A stretch of DNA of 64,000 nucleotides from Thioclava arctica (GTDB taxonomy: Bacteria; Pseudomonadota; Alphaproteobacteria; Rhodobacterales; Rhodobacteraceae): positions 1 through 64,000 of the forward strand of contig NZ_JBFRYC010000002.1 of the NCBI RefSeq assembly GCF_040892615.1. Direction: 5' to 3'. The position numbers and the translations under genes are program-made. Position 1 is the stretch's first letter. Every line of letters starts with the position of its first letter. Below, one piece after another: positions 1 to 9,200 of this stretch. Below the pieces are notes generated by a model that saw nothing but the letters and a program-made list of their open reading frames with translations, was not told the origin of the DNA and made no database searches.

Positions 1-600
1 GCCATGCGGTCATTTGAGAGGCTAGCCATGACGATACCGCTCCTGATCGGATTGCGCAAAACAGCGTGCGATGGTGCGGCAGGGGGCGAGCGTTTGGGGG
101 GATGCGATGATAGACATGGAGGTCTCCTATGGTTGGAAAAACCGAGGGGACCGCGGGCAAAGGCCCGGCATGATTGCGTCAAAGCTGCTGGATTTAGACA
201 GTCGTGACCGGCCCCCAAGGTGGGGTTCAGATGGCGCGTATTACGCGCTGAATATGCCGGTTACTGAGTGTCATAGTGGACGCTGGATAATTCGGGCGCG
301 GGTTGAAGTCAATTCAGGATTTGCCCGGTCAGCCGTCAAGCTATTGTTCCGCTGCGATAAAAAGCGAATTTTTATGCGGGTGTAATGGCTGGTTGCATAG
401 GAGGTGCCCACCTGAGCAGTAGCGGAATTTCAGATCACAGAATCTTGGCCGAGATGGCCCAAGGGGCACCGGAAGATTATGATCTTAGCCATAGAGGCTC
501 GCTTATGACCCAACGGATTGCCTCGGCCACATGTTCGTCATATGTTCTCATCATGCCAGTCTCGCACCCACCCGCCAATCCCTTTCGCGCGCAACGTCTC
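1..600. other. No supportable gene; probably decayed mobile-element DNA
   Basis: Short open frames exist on both strands here, but none gives a protein I recognise, none has a convincing ribosome binding site, and they overlap one another. The segment lies directly before an IS110-type transposase remnant, so it may be the decayed upstream part of that element or other accessory DNA. No tRNA, repeat array or operator is visible. Confidence 0.5.
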
Positions 601-603
601 GCG

Positions 604-962
604 CAGGCCGCCTTGGACCAGCCTCCGCGGCAATGTTGATCGCCGAACTGCCGGAACTCGGTCGGATGACAGCAGGCGAAGCCGCAGCCATGACAGGCCT
701 GGCACCGGTCCCTCACGATAGCGGGGCGATGAGAGGTCGAAGAGCTATTGCGGGCGGGCGCCGGTCTCCACGGCATGTGCTGTTCTAGGCTGCTCTAGCC
801 GCCGCCTATCATAACCCGGTCCTGAAACCGGTCGCAAAACGCCTCAAAGAACGTGGAAAGCCACACAAACTCGTCATCATTGCAATCGCACGCAGACTGG
901 TCACCATCGCCAACGCAATCATCAAAACCGGCACCCCATGGCAACATCAGTTCGCTGATTAG
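604..962 (+). pseudogene. IS110-family transposase remnant (C-terminal part, internal stop)
   Basis: Read in one frame, this stretch gives the C-terminal (Transposase_20) part of an IS110/IS116/IS902 transposase. It starts with LGPASAAMLIAELPELG, continues with DSGAMRGRRAIAGG, and ends in a helix rich in Asn, Arg and Lys (YHNPVLKPVAKRLKERGKPH). An in-frame TAG at 786-788 interrupts it; relatives have Gln there, so a single C-to-T change explains the stop. The N-terminal DEDD catalytic half is absent upstream. This is a dead fragment, useful as a sign that the left edge of the defence island has been shaped by transposition. Confidence 0.75.
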
Positions 963-1111
963 ACGTAGTTGCTAGGCTCCCGAGGGCAAATCCATGGATC
1001 GCAGAAATGCGCGCAGCGAACCTATGGAAATTGCGGCTAATATGATTTCGGCGGGTTGTCTAATTCGAGATCTTGGCGCTTATTCGTCGAGCAGCCAACT
1101 TTGGAGGAAAA

Positions 1112-1561
1112 ATGCTCAAACGAATTTCAAAAGTATTCTTGATTGCAGCAACCGTCGCATTGTCCGGTTGCGCGTCGCAGAGCATGTTGCCCTCAAGCAG
1201 TTCAGACGCGGATTTCTCAGCGCCTGAGGGGAAGGTAGGCTGGTCTTCCTATCGAGAAACCGCGCTATTCCGTAATGCGAGCGAAGAACAAGTGTATGAC
1301 GCTGCGAAGTTGGCTCTTGGAGAAACTGGCTTTGCCCTTAGATCGGCCGACAGGTCGGCTCGACGCGTAACCGGTGAACATGGCATCACCCTCCACGATT
1401 GGAATGTGATCGCTGGCATTTACTACACACCGACACCGGCTGGTATCCGTGTCCTCGTGCAGGTCGAAGGTTCAAAAGACACAGGCTTCAGCGGTGATGT
1501 GACCGGAGACGGTTGGACCGGGAAAATCATGAGTAGGATGCGTCAGCATATCGGACGCTGA
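1112..1561 (+). CDS. Predicted outer-membrane or periplasmic lipoprotein, unknown function
   Basis: A 149-residue protein with a lipoprotein signal peptide: a positively charged start (MLKRISK), a hydrophobic stretch, then the lipobox L-S-G-C with the lipidated cysteine at residue 20. I chose this ATG over an upstream one because GGAGG at 1103-1107 precedes it at good spacing and the signal peptide begins here. The mature part is Ser-rich at first, then a small mixed domain containing W, Y and G residues (WNVIAGIYYTPT). I do not recognise the family. It stands alone between two transposase remnants and is followed by an intrinsic terminator, so it is probably a single-gene unit. It may be accessory cargo of the island. 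Confidence 0.7.
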   Translation: MLKRISKVFLIAATVALSGCASQSMLPSSSSDADFSAPEGKVGWSSYRETALFRNASEEQVYDAAKLALGETGFALRSADRSARRVTGEHGITLHDWNVIAGIYYTPTPAGIRVLVQVEGSKDTGFSGDVTGDGWTGKIMSRMRQHIGR

Positions 1562-1593
1562 ACACCCGCGCTCGGGAATAGTCGCTTCGAATA

Positions 1594-1623
1594 GGGAGGG
1601 CCAAAGAGCCCTCCCACCTTTTG
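1594..1623 (+). terminator. Intrinsic terminator after the lipoprotein gene
   Basis: An 8-bp perfect stem, GGGAGGGC (1594-1601) with GCCCTCCC (1608-1615), closes a 6-nt loop and is followed by ACCTTTTG. It lies 33 bases past the lipoprotein stop codon. Confidence 0.7.
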
Positions 1624-1727
1624 ACGAAAGTCGCGTCCTCACTCTTCCTTAAAGGACATCACGCGGTTCACGTCGACCGTTTAAAGTCGAGGTCGGCCGG
1701 GGATAGCGCGCGAGGGTTTATTCCGGC

Positions 1728-2018
1728 TGACCTGCCACTGAACTTTCATCCAGCCGCGACTTGAGCCCGGTTGGTGTTGACCTGCCCCCCGCGAAATCCC
1801 CCATTCTAATGTAGAGTCTGCCCAATCTTGAAGGAGCAGACGAATGCGAAAGAGCCGTTTTACCGAGGCGCAGATTATCCGTTGCCCGACAGGGCATTGC
1901 GTAGCAATGGCCCGAGAGGGGGGATGATTAAGGAGCAGGAGGCGGGCATGCCGACGGCGGAGGTGTGCCGCAGGCATGGCCTCAGCCCGGCGACGTTCTA
2001 CAAGTTCAAGTCCAGGTA
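1728..2018 (+). mobile_element. IS3-family remnant: terminal-repeat-like ends and broken orfA
   Basis: Two TGACCTGCC motifs, at 1728 and 1778, resemble the terminal inverted repeats of IS3-family (IS407-like) elements. From 1844 the sequence reads MRKSRFTEAQII, the start of an IS3 OrfA transposase. A roughly 40-base foreign stretch then interrupts it, and the frame continues as GMIKEQEAGMPTAEVCRRHG-LSPATFYKFKSR before a stop. That second part is the helix-turn-helix of OrfA. The rest of orfA and all of orfB (the DDE domain) are missing. The fragment is inactive and sits immediately upstream of the restriction operon, so an IS end probably marks the left junction of the hsd locus. Confidence 0.7.
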
Positions 2019-2102
2019 GGCACCACGCGCAATTGCCGACTTGCCGCGCCCCCCTGAGTTCCTCTAGTTTCAACCCGGATCCATCTGAAAGGACATTCCC
2101 GA

Positions 2103-2291
2103 ATGCCCAACGATGACATCATGACCGTGAAAGAACTCGCCGACTATCTCAAGATCGCGGAAAAAACCGCCTATCGGTTCGCTTCCGAAGGAAAGGTTCC
2201 CGGGTTCAAGGTCGGAAGCGCGTGGCGATTTCGCAAGAGCGAGATCAATCGCTGGATCACCCAGCAGGAACAGGAGGGGGGACAAAAATGA
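2103..2291 (+). CDS. Excisionase-family HTH DNA-binding protein upstream of hsdM
   Basis: A 62-residue protein that is almost entirely one winged-helix/MerR-like HTH_17 domain. It has the family pattern MTVKELADYLKIAEKTAYRF followed by a Gly-containing turn and WRFRKSEINRWI. Such proteins are annotated as excisionase-type DNA-binding proteins. A GAAAGGA motif lies a few bases before the ATG. Its stop codon overlaps the hsdM ATG (ATGA), so it is translationally coupled to the restriction operon and is most likely its first gene. It could act as a transcriptional regulator of the hsd genes or be left over from an integrated element. No integrase is visible nearby, which favours a regulatory role, but that is inference. 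Confidence 0.8.
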   Translation: MPNDDIMTVKELADYLKIAEKTAYRFASEGKVPGFKVGSAWRFRKSEINRWITQQEQEGGQK

Positions 2292-3832
2292 CCAGCCAGC
2301 AACAACGTGACGAACTGCACCGCCAGATCTGGAGCATCGCGAATGACGTGCGCGGGGCCGTCGACGGCTGGGACTTCAAGCAATTCGTCCTAGGGGCTCT
2401 GTTCTATCGCTTTATTAGCGAGAACTTCACCACCTACATCGAAGGCGGCGACAGCAAAGTAAACTATGCCGCAATGTCCGACGCCGACATCTCGCGCGAA
2501 GTGATCGACGATGCCGTCAAAACCAAGGGCTATTTCATCTACCCTTCGCAGCTTTTCAAGAACCTGGCCAAATCCGCCAACACCAACGAAAGCCTGAACA
2601 CCGACCTTGCCGCCGTCTTCAAGGCCATCGAAGGCTCGGCCAACGGCTACCCGTCCGAGCAAGACATCAAAGGCCTGTTCTCGGATTTCGACACAACCAG
2701 CAACCGCCTTGGCAACACCGTTGCCCAAAAGAATGACCGCCTTGCCAAGGTGCTCAAGGGCGTCGAAAGCCTTAAACTTAATTACACCGAGGCCGAGGGC
2801 GATCTTTTCGGCGATGCCTATGAATTCCTGATTTCGAACTATGCCGCCAATGCGGGCAAGTCGGGTGGCGAATTCTTCACCCCGCAGCATGTGTCCAAAC
2901 TGATAGCCCAGCTTGCCATGCACGGGCAATCCCGCGTCAACAAGATCTATGACCCCGCCTGCGGATCGGGGTCGCTGCTCTTGCAAGCGCGCAAGCATTT
3001 CAAAGATCACATCATCGAAGACGGCTTCTTCGGGCAGGAAATCAACTACACTACCTATAACCTCGCCCGCATGAATATGTTCTTGCACGACATCAACTAC
3101 GACAAATTCAACATCCAGCACGGCAACACGCTGGAAGCCCCGCATTTCCAGGACGACAAGCCCTTTGATGCCATCGTTTCGAACCCGCCCTATTCGGTGA
3201 AATGGAAGGGCTCGGATGATCCGACCCTGATCAACGACGAACGCTTCGCCCCCGCTGGCGTGCTGGCCCCGAAATCCAAGGCCGACTTCGCCTTCGTGCT
3301 GCATGCGCTGCATTACCTGTCGTCGCGTGGCCGCGCGGCGATTGTCTGCTTTCCGGGCATTTTTTACCGTGGCGGGGCCGAACAGAAAATCCGCCAATAT
3401 CTGGTGGAGAACAACTATGTCGAAACCGTCATTGCGCTGGCCCCCAACCTGTTTTTCGGCACCACCATTGCGGTGACCATCCTTGTGCTGGCCAAGAACA
3501 AGCAAAACACCGATGTGCAGTTCATCGATGCAAGCGGAGAGGCGTTCTTCCGCAAAAGCACCAACACCAACCTGATGGAAGACCGGCATATTGACGAGGT
3601 GATCCGCCTTTTCGCCGCCAAAGAAGATGTCCCCCATGTCGCCGCCTGCGTCGATCAGCGTCGGATTGCCGAGAACGGCTATAACCTGTCGGTCAGCGCC
3701 TATGTGGAGCCGAAAGACACCCGCGAGGTCACGGATATCGTGGCGCTGAATGCGGATCTGAAGGTCACCGTCGCGCGGATCAATGAGTTGCGCGCCGAGA
3801 TTGACGCGATTGTCGCGGAGATCGAGGCGTGA
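2288..3832 (+). CDS. hsdM: Type I restriction-modification system DNA methyltransferase subunit HsdM
   Basis: N6-adenine DNA methyltransferase subunit of a type I restriction-modification enzyme, 514 residues. Two M subunits join one HsdS to methylate the recognition site; adding HsdR makes the restriction complex. Visible features are the N-terminal HsdM_N helical region (residues about 10-160), SAM-binding motif I DPACGSGS at about 222-229, and catalytic motif IV NPPY at about 299-302. Length and sequence style fit the type IC (EcoR124/EcoprrI) branch. The chosen ATG overlaps the stop of the upstream HTH gene; an in-frame ATG at 2222 lies inside that gene and has no ribosome binding site. 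The stop overlaps the GTG start of hsdS (GTGA). Confidence 0.96.
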   Translation: MTSQQQRDELHRQIWSIANDVRGAVDGWDFKQFVLGALFYRFISENFTTYIEGGDSKVNYAAMSDADISREVIDDAVKTKGYFIYPSQLFKNLAKSANTNESLNTDLAAVFKAIEGSANGYPSEQDIKGLFSDFDTTSNRLGNTVAQKNDRLAKVLKGVESLKLNYTEAEGDLFGDAYEFLISNYAANAGKSGGEFFTPQHVSKLIAQLAMHGQSRVNKIYDPACGSGSLLLQARKHFKDHIIEDGFFGQEINYTTYNLARMNMFLHDINYDKFNIQHGNTLEAPHFQDDKPFDAIVSNPPYSVKWKGSDDPTLINDERFAPAGVLAPKSKADFAFVLHALHYLSSRGRAAIVCFPGIFYRGGAEQKIRQYLVENNYVETVIALAPNLFFGTTIAVTILVLAKNKQNTDVQFIDASGEAFFRKSTNTNLMEDRHIDEVIRLFAAKEDVPHVAACVDQRRIAENGYNLSVSAYVEPKDTREVTDIVALNADLKVTVARINELRAEIDAIVAEIEA

Positions 3833-5079
3833 GCGGTTTGGGGTATCTGGAGCGGCTTTTGGATGGGGCGGCGGTGGATTGGGTGCCGTTAGGGGAGTTT
3901 GCCGAATATTCAACGACACGTGTAAGTTTCGCGGAATTGAATAAGTCAAATTACGTTGGAGTCGACAATCTGCTGCAAAGCAGAGGAGGTCGTATTGACT
4001 CGAATTATGTTCCGACTAGTGGAAACCTGACAGAGTATAGAAAAGGCGATGTCTTGATTGGAAATATTCGTCCCTACCTTCGCAAGATTTGGCTGGCGGA
4101 TAGAAATGGCGGAACGAATGGGGATGTGCTTGTTCTGCGTCCCACTGACAGAATAGTTGATCCCAGTTACCTTTATCAGGTGCTGTCGGATGAAAGTTTC
4201 TTTGAGTATAATATTCAGCATTCCAAGGGAGCAAAGATGCCTCGCGGAAGCAAATCACATATACTGCAATACCTCATCCCCATCCCTTGCCCCGAAGAAC
4301 CCAAAAAATCTTTGGCGATACAGGGCGAGATTGTGCGGGTTCTGGACGCTTTCACCGCGCTTACCGCAGAGCTTACCGCAGAGCTTACCGCAGAGCTTAC
4401 CGCCCGCAAAACCCAATACAACCACTACCGCAACCAACTCCTCAGCTTCGACGGCGCGGATGTGGAATGGAAGACGTTGGGGGAAGTGACCCTGAAATCC
4501 TACTCAGGCGCTACACCAAAAGCAGGAAGCGCCAAATACTATGAAGGGGGCACCATCCCTTGGCTGCGGACACAAGAGGTTGTCTTTTCAGACATTTACG
4601 AAGTATCTGAAAAGATCACACCACTTGCACTTAAAGAAACGGCAGCGAAATGGGTGCCCGCAAACTGCGTGATTGTAGCTATCTCGGGGGCAACTGCTGG
4701 TCGGTCAGGAATCAACAAAATACGGACCACAACCAATCAGCACTGTTGCTGCTTGGAAATCGACCCAAAGCAAGCGCTCTATCGCTACGTCTTCCATTGG
4801 GTAAGCATGAACTACGAAAAAATCAAAGGGATGGGGCAAGGCGCGCGGGGTGATTTGAACTCTGCAATTATTAAAGACTTTGGAATCCCCATCCCTTTCC
4901 CCAACGACCCTGAGAATTCCCTCGCCGAACAAGCCCGCATCGTCGCGATCCTCGACAAATTCGGAACGCTGACCACCTCGCTTGCCGAAGGCCTGCCGCG
5001 CGAAATCGCGCTGCGGAAAAAGCAATATGAATATTACCGCAACCTGCTTTTGAGCTTTCCCAAAGGGGATAAGGCATGA
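3829..5079 (+). CDS. hsdS: Type I restriction-modification specificity subunit HsdS
   Basis: DNA-specificity subunit, 416 residues, starting at GTG that overlaps the hsdM stop. It has the usual two-fold layout: target-recognition domain 1 (about residues 10-150), a central conserved spacer helix (about 150-210), target-recognition domain 2 (about 215-355) and a distal conserved helix (about 360-416). The two conserved helices are related: each has a run like EIVRVLDAF or ARIVAILDKF followed by KxQYxxYRNxLLSF. Three tandem TAEL repeats sit in the central spacer, as in EcoR124-type proteins. The recognition domains look more AT-rich than hsdM and hsdR, consistent with domain swapping. The recognition site cannot be read from the sequence. 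The stop overlaps the prrC start (ATGA). Confidence 0.95.
   Translation: MSGLGYLERLLDGAAVDWVPLGEFAEYSTTRVSFAELNKSNYVGVDNLLQSRGGRIDSNYVPTSGNLTEYRKGDVLIGNIRPYLRKIWLADRNGGTNGDVLVLRPTDRIVDPSYLYQVLSDESFFEYNIQHSKGAKMPRGSKSHILQYLIPIPCPEEPKKSLAIQGEIVRVLDAFTALTAELTAELTAELTARKTQYNHYRNQLLSFDGADVEWKTLGEVTLKSYSGATPKAGSAKYYEGGTIPWLRTQEVVFSDIYEVSEKITPLALKETAAKWVPANCVIVAISGATAGRSGINKIRTTTNQHCCCLEIDPKQALYRYVFHWVSMNYEKIKGMGQGARGDLNSAIIKDFGIPIPFPNDPENSLAEQARIVAILDKFGTLTTSLAEGLPREIALRKKQYEYYRNLLLSFPKGDKA
4363..4398 (+). repeat. Three exact 12-bp repeats encoding TAEL in the HsdS spacer
   Basis: The 12-mer ACCGCAGAGCTT occurs three times head to tail (4363-4374, 4375-4386, 4387-4398), giving TAEL-TAEL-TAEL. In EcoR124I and EcoR124II, two versus three copies of a TAEL repeat at this place change the non-specific spacer of the target from six to seven bases. 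Three copies here suggest the longer spacing. Exact repeats of this kind can gain or lose a copy by slippage or unequal crossing over. Confidence 0.9.
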
Positions 5080-6257
5080 GCAAAACCCTTGAACAGATCG
5101 CCCAGCAACTCCACGCGGCAAACAAAAAGGTGCAGCTGATCTATGCCTTCAACGGCACAGGCAAAACCCGCCTGTCCCGCGCGATGAAGAACGAGATCGC
5201 GCCCAAGTTAGAGGGCGAAGAGGCAGAACGCTCGCGCAACAAAATCCTATACTACAACGCCTTCACGGAAGACCTGTTCTATTGGGACAATGACCCTAAC
5301 GGTGATGCCGAACCAAGGCTGATAATCCAGCCCAACAGCTTCACCGATTGGATTTTGGAAGACGAAGGCAAAGAGCCGAACATCAGCCGCATCTTTCAGC
5401 ACTACACCAACGCTGCCCTGACGCCGAGATTCAACCAAGCCTATACCCGCGAAAACCCAGATGGCAGCAAGACCGAGGTGAAGGCATTTTCGGAAGTCAC
5501 CTTCTCGATCCAGGCTGGCGGCGACGAGGAGACGGGGAATTTCAAGATATCCAAGGGCGAAGAGAGCACCTTTATCTGGAGCATCTTCTATTCGCTGCTG
5601 GAAACGGTCGTAGCAGAGCTCAACATTCCCGAGCCCGCAGATCGCGCAACCGATCAGTTCAACGCGCTGGACTATGTGTTCATTGACGATCCCGTCAGTT
5701 CACTGGACGAAAACCATCTGATTGAACTTGCCGTCAATCTGGCGGAGCTGATCAACACGGCCCCTTCGCAGCTCAAGTTCGTCATCACCACGCACAGCCC
5801 GCTCTTTTACAACGTGCTGCACAACGAATTGGACTTGAAGAAGAGACCTGCGAACCAAGGTTGTTATCTACTGGAGCGTCATGCGGATGGGGGCTTTACG
5901 CTCAACACCAAGTTGGGCGATGCCAACAAGAGTTTTTCCTACCATTTGCATTTGCGGCGCATACTGGAAGAGGCTATCGCGCAAGACAAGATTGAACGAT
6001 ACCATTTCACTTTGCTGCGCAATCTGTATGAGAAAACGGCGGCATTTCTGGGGCATAACCAATGGGGGGATCTTTTGAACACGGCTTCGGGCAGCAAAGA
6101 AGCCTATGTTCGGACGATCAACACGTTCAGCCATTCCTCTCTTTCAACCGATCAAGTGCGCGACCCGACGCCGCAAGAAAAGCAGACGGTCAAATTTCTG
6201 CTCGAGAATTTGGTCAATAATTATGGCTTTTGGAAAGAGGACGCACAGAATGGTTGA
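5076..6257 (+). CDS. prrC: PrrC-type anticodon nuclease (RNA-repair-provoking, latent in hsd locus)
   Basis: Predicted tRNA anticodon nuclease, 393 residues, matching the length of E. coli PrrC (396). The N-terminal NTPase has Walker A AFNGTGKT (24-31), the segment YYNAFTEDLFYWDND (59-73), a signature-like SKGEE (159-163), Walker B/D-loop FIDDPVSSLD (202-211) and the switch TTHSP (238-242). The C-terminal third has R315-x3-E319 in LLRNLYEKTAAFLGH, and H353 in TFSH. E. coli PrrC uses R320, E324 and H356 as its catalytic triad, so spacing and order agree. It lies between hsdS and hsdR with ATGA overlap upstream and 8-base overlap downstream, exactly the EcoprrI order. In that system PrrC is held silent by the restriction complex and released by phage anti-restriction peptides to cut tRNA-Lys. 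Substrate here is inferred only. An alternative label is a generic AAA_13 ATPase. Confidence 0.88.
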   Translation: MSKTLEQIAQQLHAANKKVQLIYAFNGTGKTRLSRAMKNEIAPKLEGEEAERSRNKILYYNAFTEDLFYWDNDPNGDAEPRLIIQPNSFTDWILEDEGKEPNISRIFQHYTNAALTPRFNQAYTRENPDGSKTEVKAFSEVTFSIQAGGDEETGNFKISKGEESTFIWSIFYSLLETVVAELNIPEPADRATDQFNALDYVFIDDPVSSLDENHLIELAVNLAELINTAPSQLKFVITTHSPLFYNVLHNELDLKKRPANQGCYLLERHADGGFTLNTKLGDANKSFSYHLHLRRILEEAIAQDKIERYHFTLLRNLYEKTAAFLGHNQWGDLLNTASGSKEAYVRTINTFSHSSLSTDQVRDPTPQEKQTVKFLLENLVNNYGFWKEDAQNG

Positions 6258-9200
6258 GCAAACGAAAACCATCGCGGAATCGAAAAACTACATTGTCCTC
6301 GACAAATACGAGCGCATCGAAGGCGCCCCCAACGGCTACCAAAGCGAAGACGATCTGGAGCGCGAACTGGTTGAGGACTTGGTCGATCAGGGCTATGAAT
6401 TTCGCCCTGACATCAACTCCCCTCAGGCGTTGCTCGCCAACGTCCGCGCTCAATTGCAGGAACTGAATGGCGTCACCTTTTCAAACGAAGAATGGGTGCG
6501 TTTCGTTGATACCTATCTGGACCGGCCCAGCGAAGGTAACATCGACAAGACCCGCAAGATCCACGACGATTACGTCCATGACTTTGTCTTTGATGATGGC
6601 CACATCCAAAACATCTACCTGGTCGACAAGCGCAACAAGGCCCGCAACAAGCTGCAGGTGATCAAGCAGTTCGAGCAGACCGGCACCCACGCCAACCGCT
6701 ATGATGTGACGATTTTGGTCAACGGCCTGCCGATGGTGCAGATCGAACTAAAACGGCGCGGTGTGGCCATCCGCGAGGCATTCAACCAGATCCACCGCTA
6801 CAGCAAGGAAAGCCTCAACAGCGACAATTCGCTCTACAAATTCCTGCAGATGTTCATCATCTCGAACGGCACCGATACCCGTTATTTCGCTAACACAACA
6901 AAGCGCGACAAGAACAGCTTCGACTTCACAATGAACTGGGCAAAATCGGACAACGGGTTGATCCGAGACCTGAAGGACTTCACCGCGACCTTAATGCAAA
7001 AGCGCACGCTTTTGGACGTCTTGCTGCAATATTCGGTCTTCGATGTTAGCGACACCCTGCTGATCATGCGCCCCTACCAGATCGCCGCGACCGAACGCAT
7101 CCTGTGGAAGATCCGCAGTTCTTATCTGGCCAAGACTTGGTGCAAGCCTGAGAGCGGCGGCTTCATCTGGCACACCACGGGTTCGGGTAAGACCCTGACC
7201 AGCTTCAAGGCCGCCCGGCTGGCGACAGAGCTTGATTTCATCGACAAGGTGTTCTTCGTCGTTGACCGCAAAGATCTCGATTACCAGACGATGAAGGAAT
7301 ACCAGCGGTTTTCTCCCGACAGCGTCAACGGCTCTGACAGCACCGCCGGCCTGAAGCGCAACCTGGACAAGGACGACAACAAGATCATCGTCACCACGAT
7401 CCAGAAGCTGAACAACCTGATGAAGGCCGAAGCTGACCTGCCCGTCTACGGCAACCAGGTGGTGTTCATTTTCGACGAATGCCACCGCAGCCAGTTCGGC
7501 GAGGCGCAGAAGAACCTGAAAAAGAAATTCAAAAGGTTCTACCAGTTCGGTTTTACCGGCACGCCGATCTTCCCGGAGAATGCCTTAGGCGCGGAAACCA
7601 CCGCCAGCGTGTTCGGGCGTGAGTTGCATTCCTACGTGATCACCGATGCCATCCGCGACGAAAAGGTCCTGAAATTCAAGGTCGACTACAACGATGTGCG
7701 GCCGCAATTCAAAGCCATTGAAAGCGAACAGGACGAGAAAAAGCTAAGCGCTGCCGAAAACAAACAAGCCTTGTTGCATCCGGAACGGATCAGGGAGGTT
7801 TCACAGTATATTCTTAACAATTTCCGCCAGAAGACACACCGACTAAAGGCTGGCAACAGTGGCTTCAACGCCATGTTCGCGGTCAGTAGCGTAGATGCCG
7901 CGAAGCTATACTACGAGGCACTGAACACCCTAAAGGTCAGCGGCGACAAACCCCTTAAAATCGCGACGATCTTCTCCTTCGCCGCGAACGAAGAACAAGA
8001 CGCTGTCGGAGACATTCAGGACGAAAGTTTCGACGTCTCGGCCATGAACAGCAGCGCCAAAGAATTTCTCAATGCGGCGATCAAGGACTACAACGCCTAT
8101 TTCAAGACGAGCTTCAGCGTCGACGGGCAAGGATTCCAAAACTATTACCGCGACTTGGCGAAGCGCGTTAAGTCCAGAGAAGTCGATCTGCTGATCGTAG
8201 TCGGAATGTTCCTCACCGGCTTCGACGCGCCGACCATGAACACTTTGTTCGTCGACAAGAATCTGCGCTTCCACGGGTTGATGCAGGCTTTTTCCAGAAC
8301 GAACCGGATTTTCGATGCGACCAAGACCTTTGGCAATATCGTCGCCTTCCGCGATCTCGAACAAGCGACCGTCGACGCGATCACGCTGTTTGGGGATAAG
8401 AACACCAAAAATGTCGTGCTCGAAAAAAGCTACGACGAATATATGAAAGGTTTCCAGGATCAGGAAAATGGGGATGTGCGTCGCGGCTTCGTCGACATCG
8501 TGAACGAACTCGAAAGCCGCTTTCCAAACCCGGATGAGATTGACAGAGAGTCAGATAAGAAAGCATTCGCGAAGCTGTTTGGTGAGTATCTGAGAGCCGA
8601 AAACATCTTGCGGAATTATGATGAATTTGCGGCGCTTCAAGCCTTTCAAAGCGTGAATGTCAACGATGCAGAGGCCGTCGAGAGATTCAAGGCTCAGCAC
8701 TATCTGAACGACGACGACCTGCACGAAATGGAGAAAATTCATCTTCCGCCTGAGCGCAAGATTCAGGATTACAGGTCGACCTACAACGACATTCGGGACT
8801 GGCTGCGGCAAGAGAAGAATGCGACCGACGACGAAAAATCCAGCATCGACTGGAACGACGTGGTGTTCGAGGTTGATCTCCTCAAGTCGCAGGAGATCAA
8901 CCTCGATTACATCCTCGAACTGATCTTTGAGAAAAACAAGAAGTCGAAAGACAAGGCCGGACTGGTTGAGGAAGCACGCCGCGCCATTCGTTCCAGCCTC
9001 GGCAACCGGGCGAAAGAGAGTCTGATCGTTGACTTCATCAACCAGACCGACCTTGATCAACTCAACGACAAGGCAAGCCTGATCGACGCGTTTTTCGCCT
9101 TCGCCCGGGAAGAGCAACGCCGCGAATTGGGCGAGATCATCACATCCGAAGATCTGAATCCCGAGGCGGCAAAGCGCTACATCGCGGTCTCGGTCAAACG

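Noticed and set aside
2390..3949. A 519-codon open frame antisense to hsdM
   Set aside because: hsdM motifs are intact on the plus strand and the antisense product matches nothing I know.
4363..4398. CRISPR-like array
   Set aside because: The repeats are 12 bases, without spacers, and in frame inside hsdS. No CRISPR array was seen anywhere in the window.
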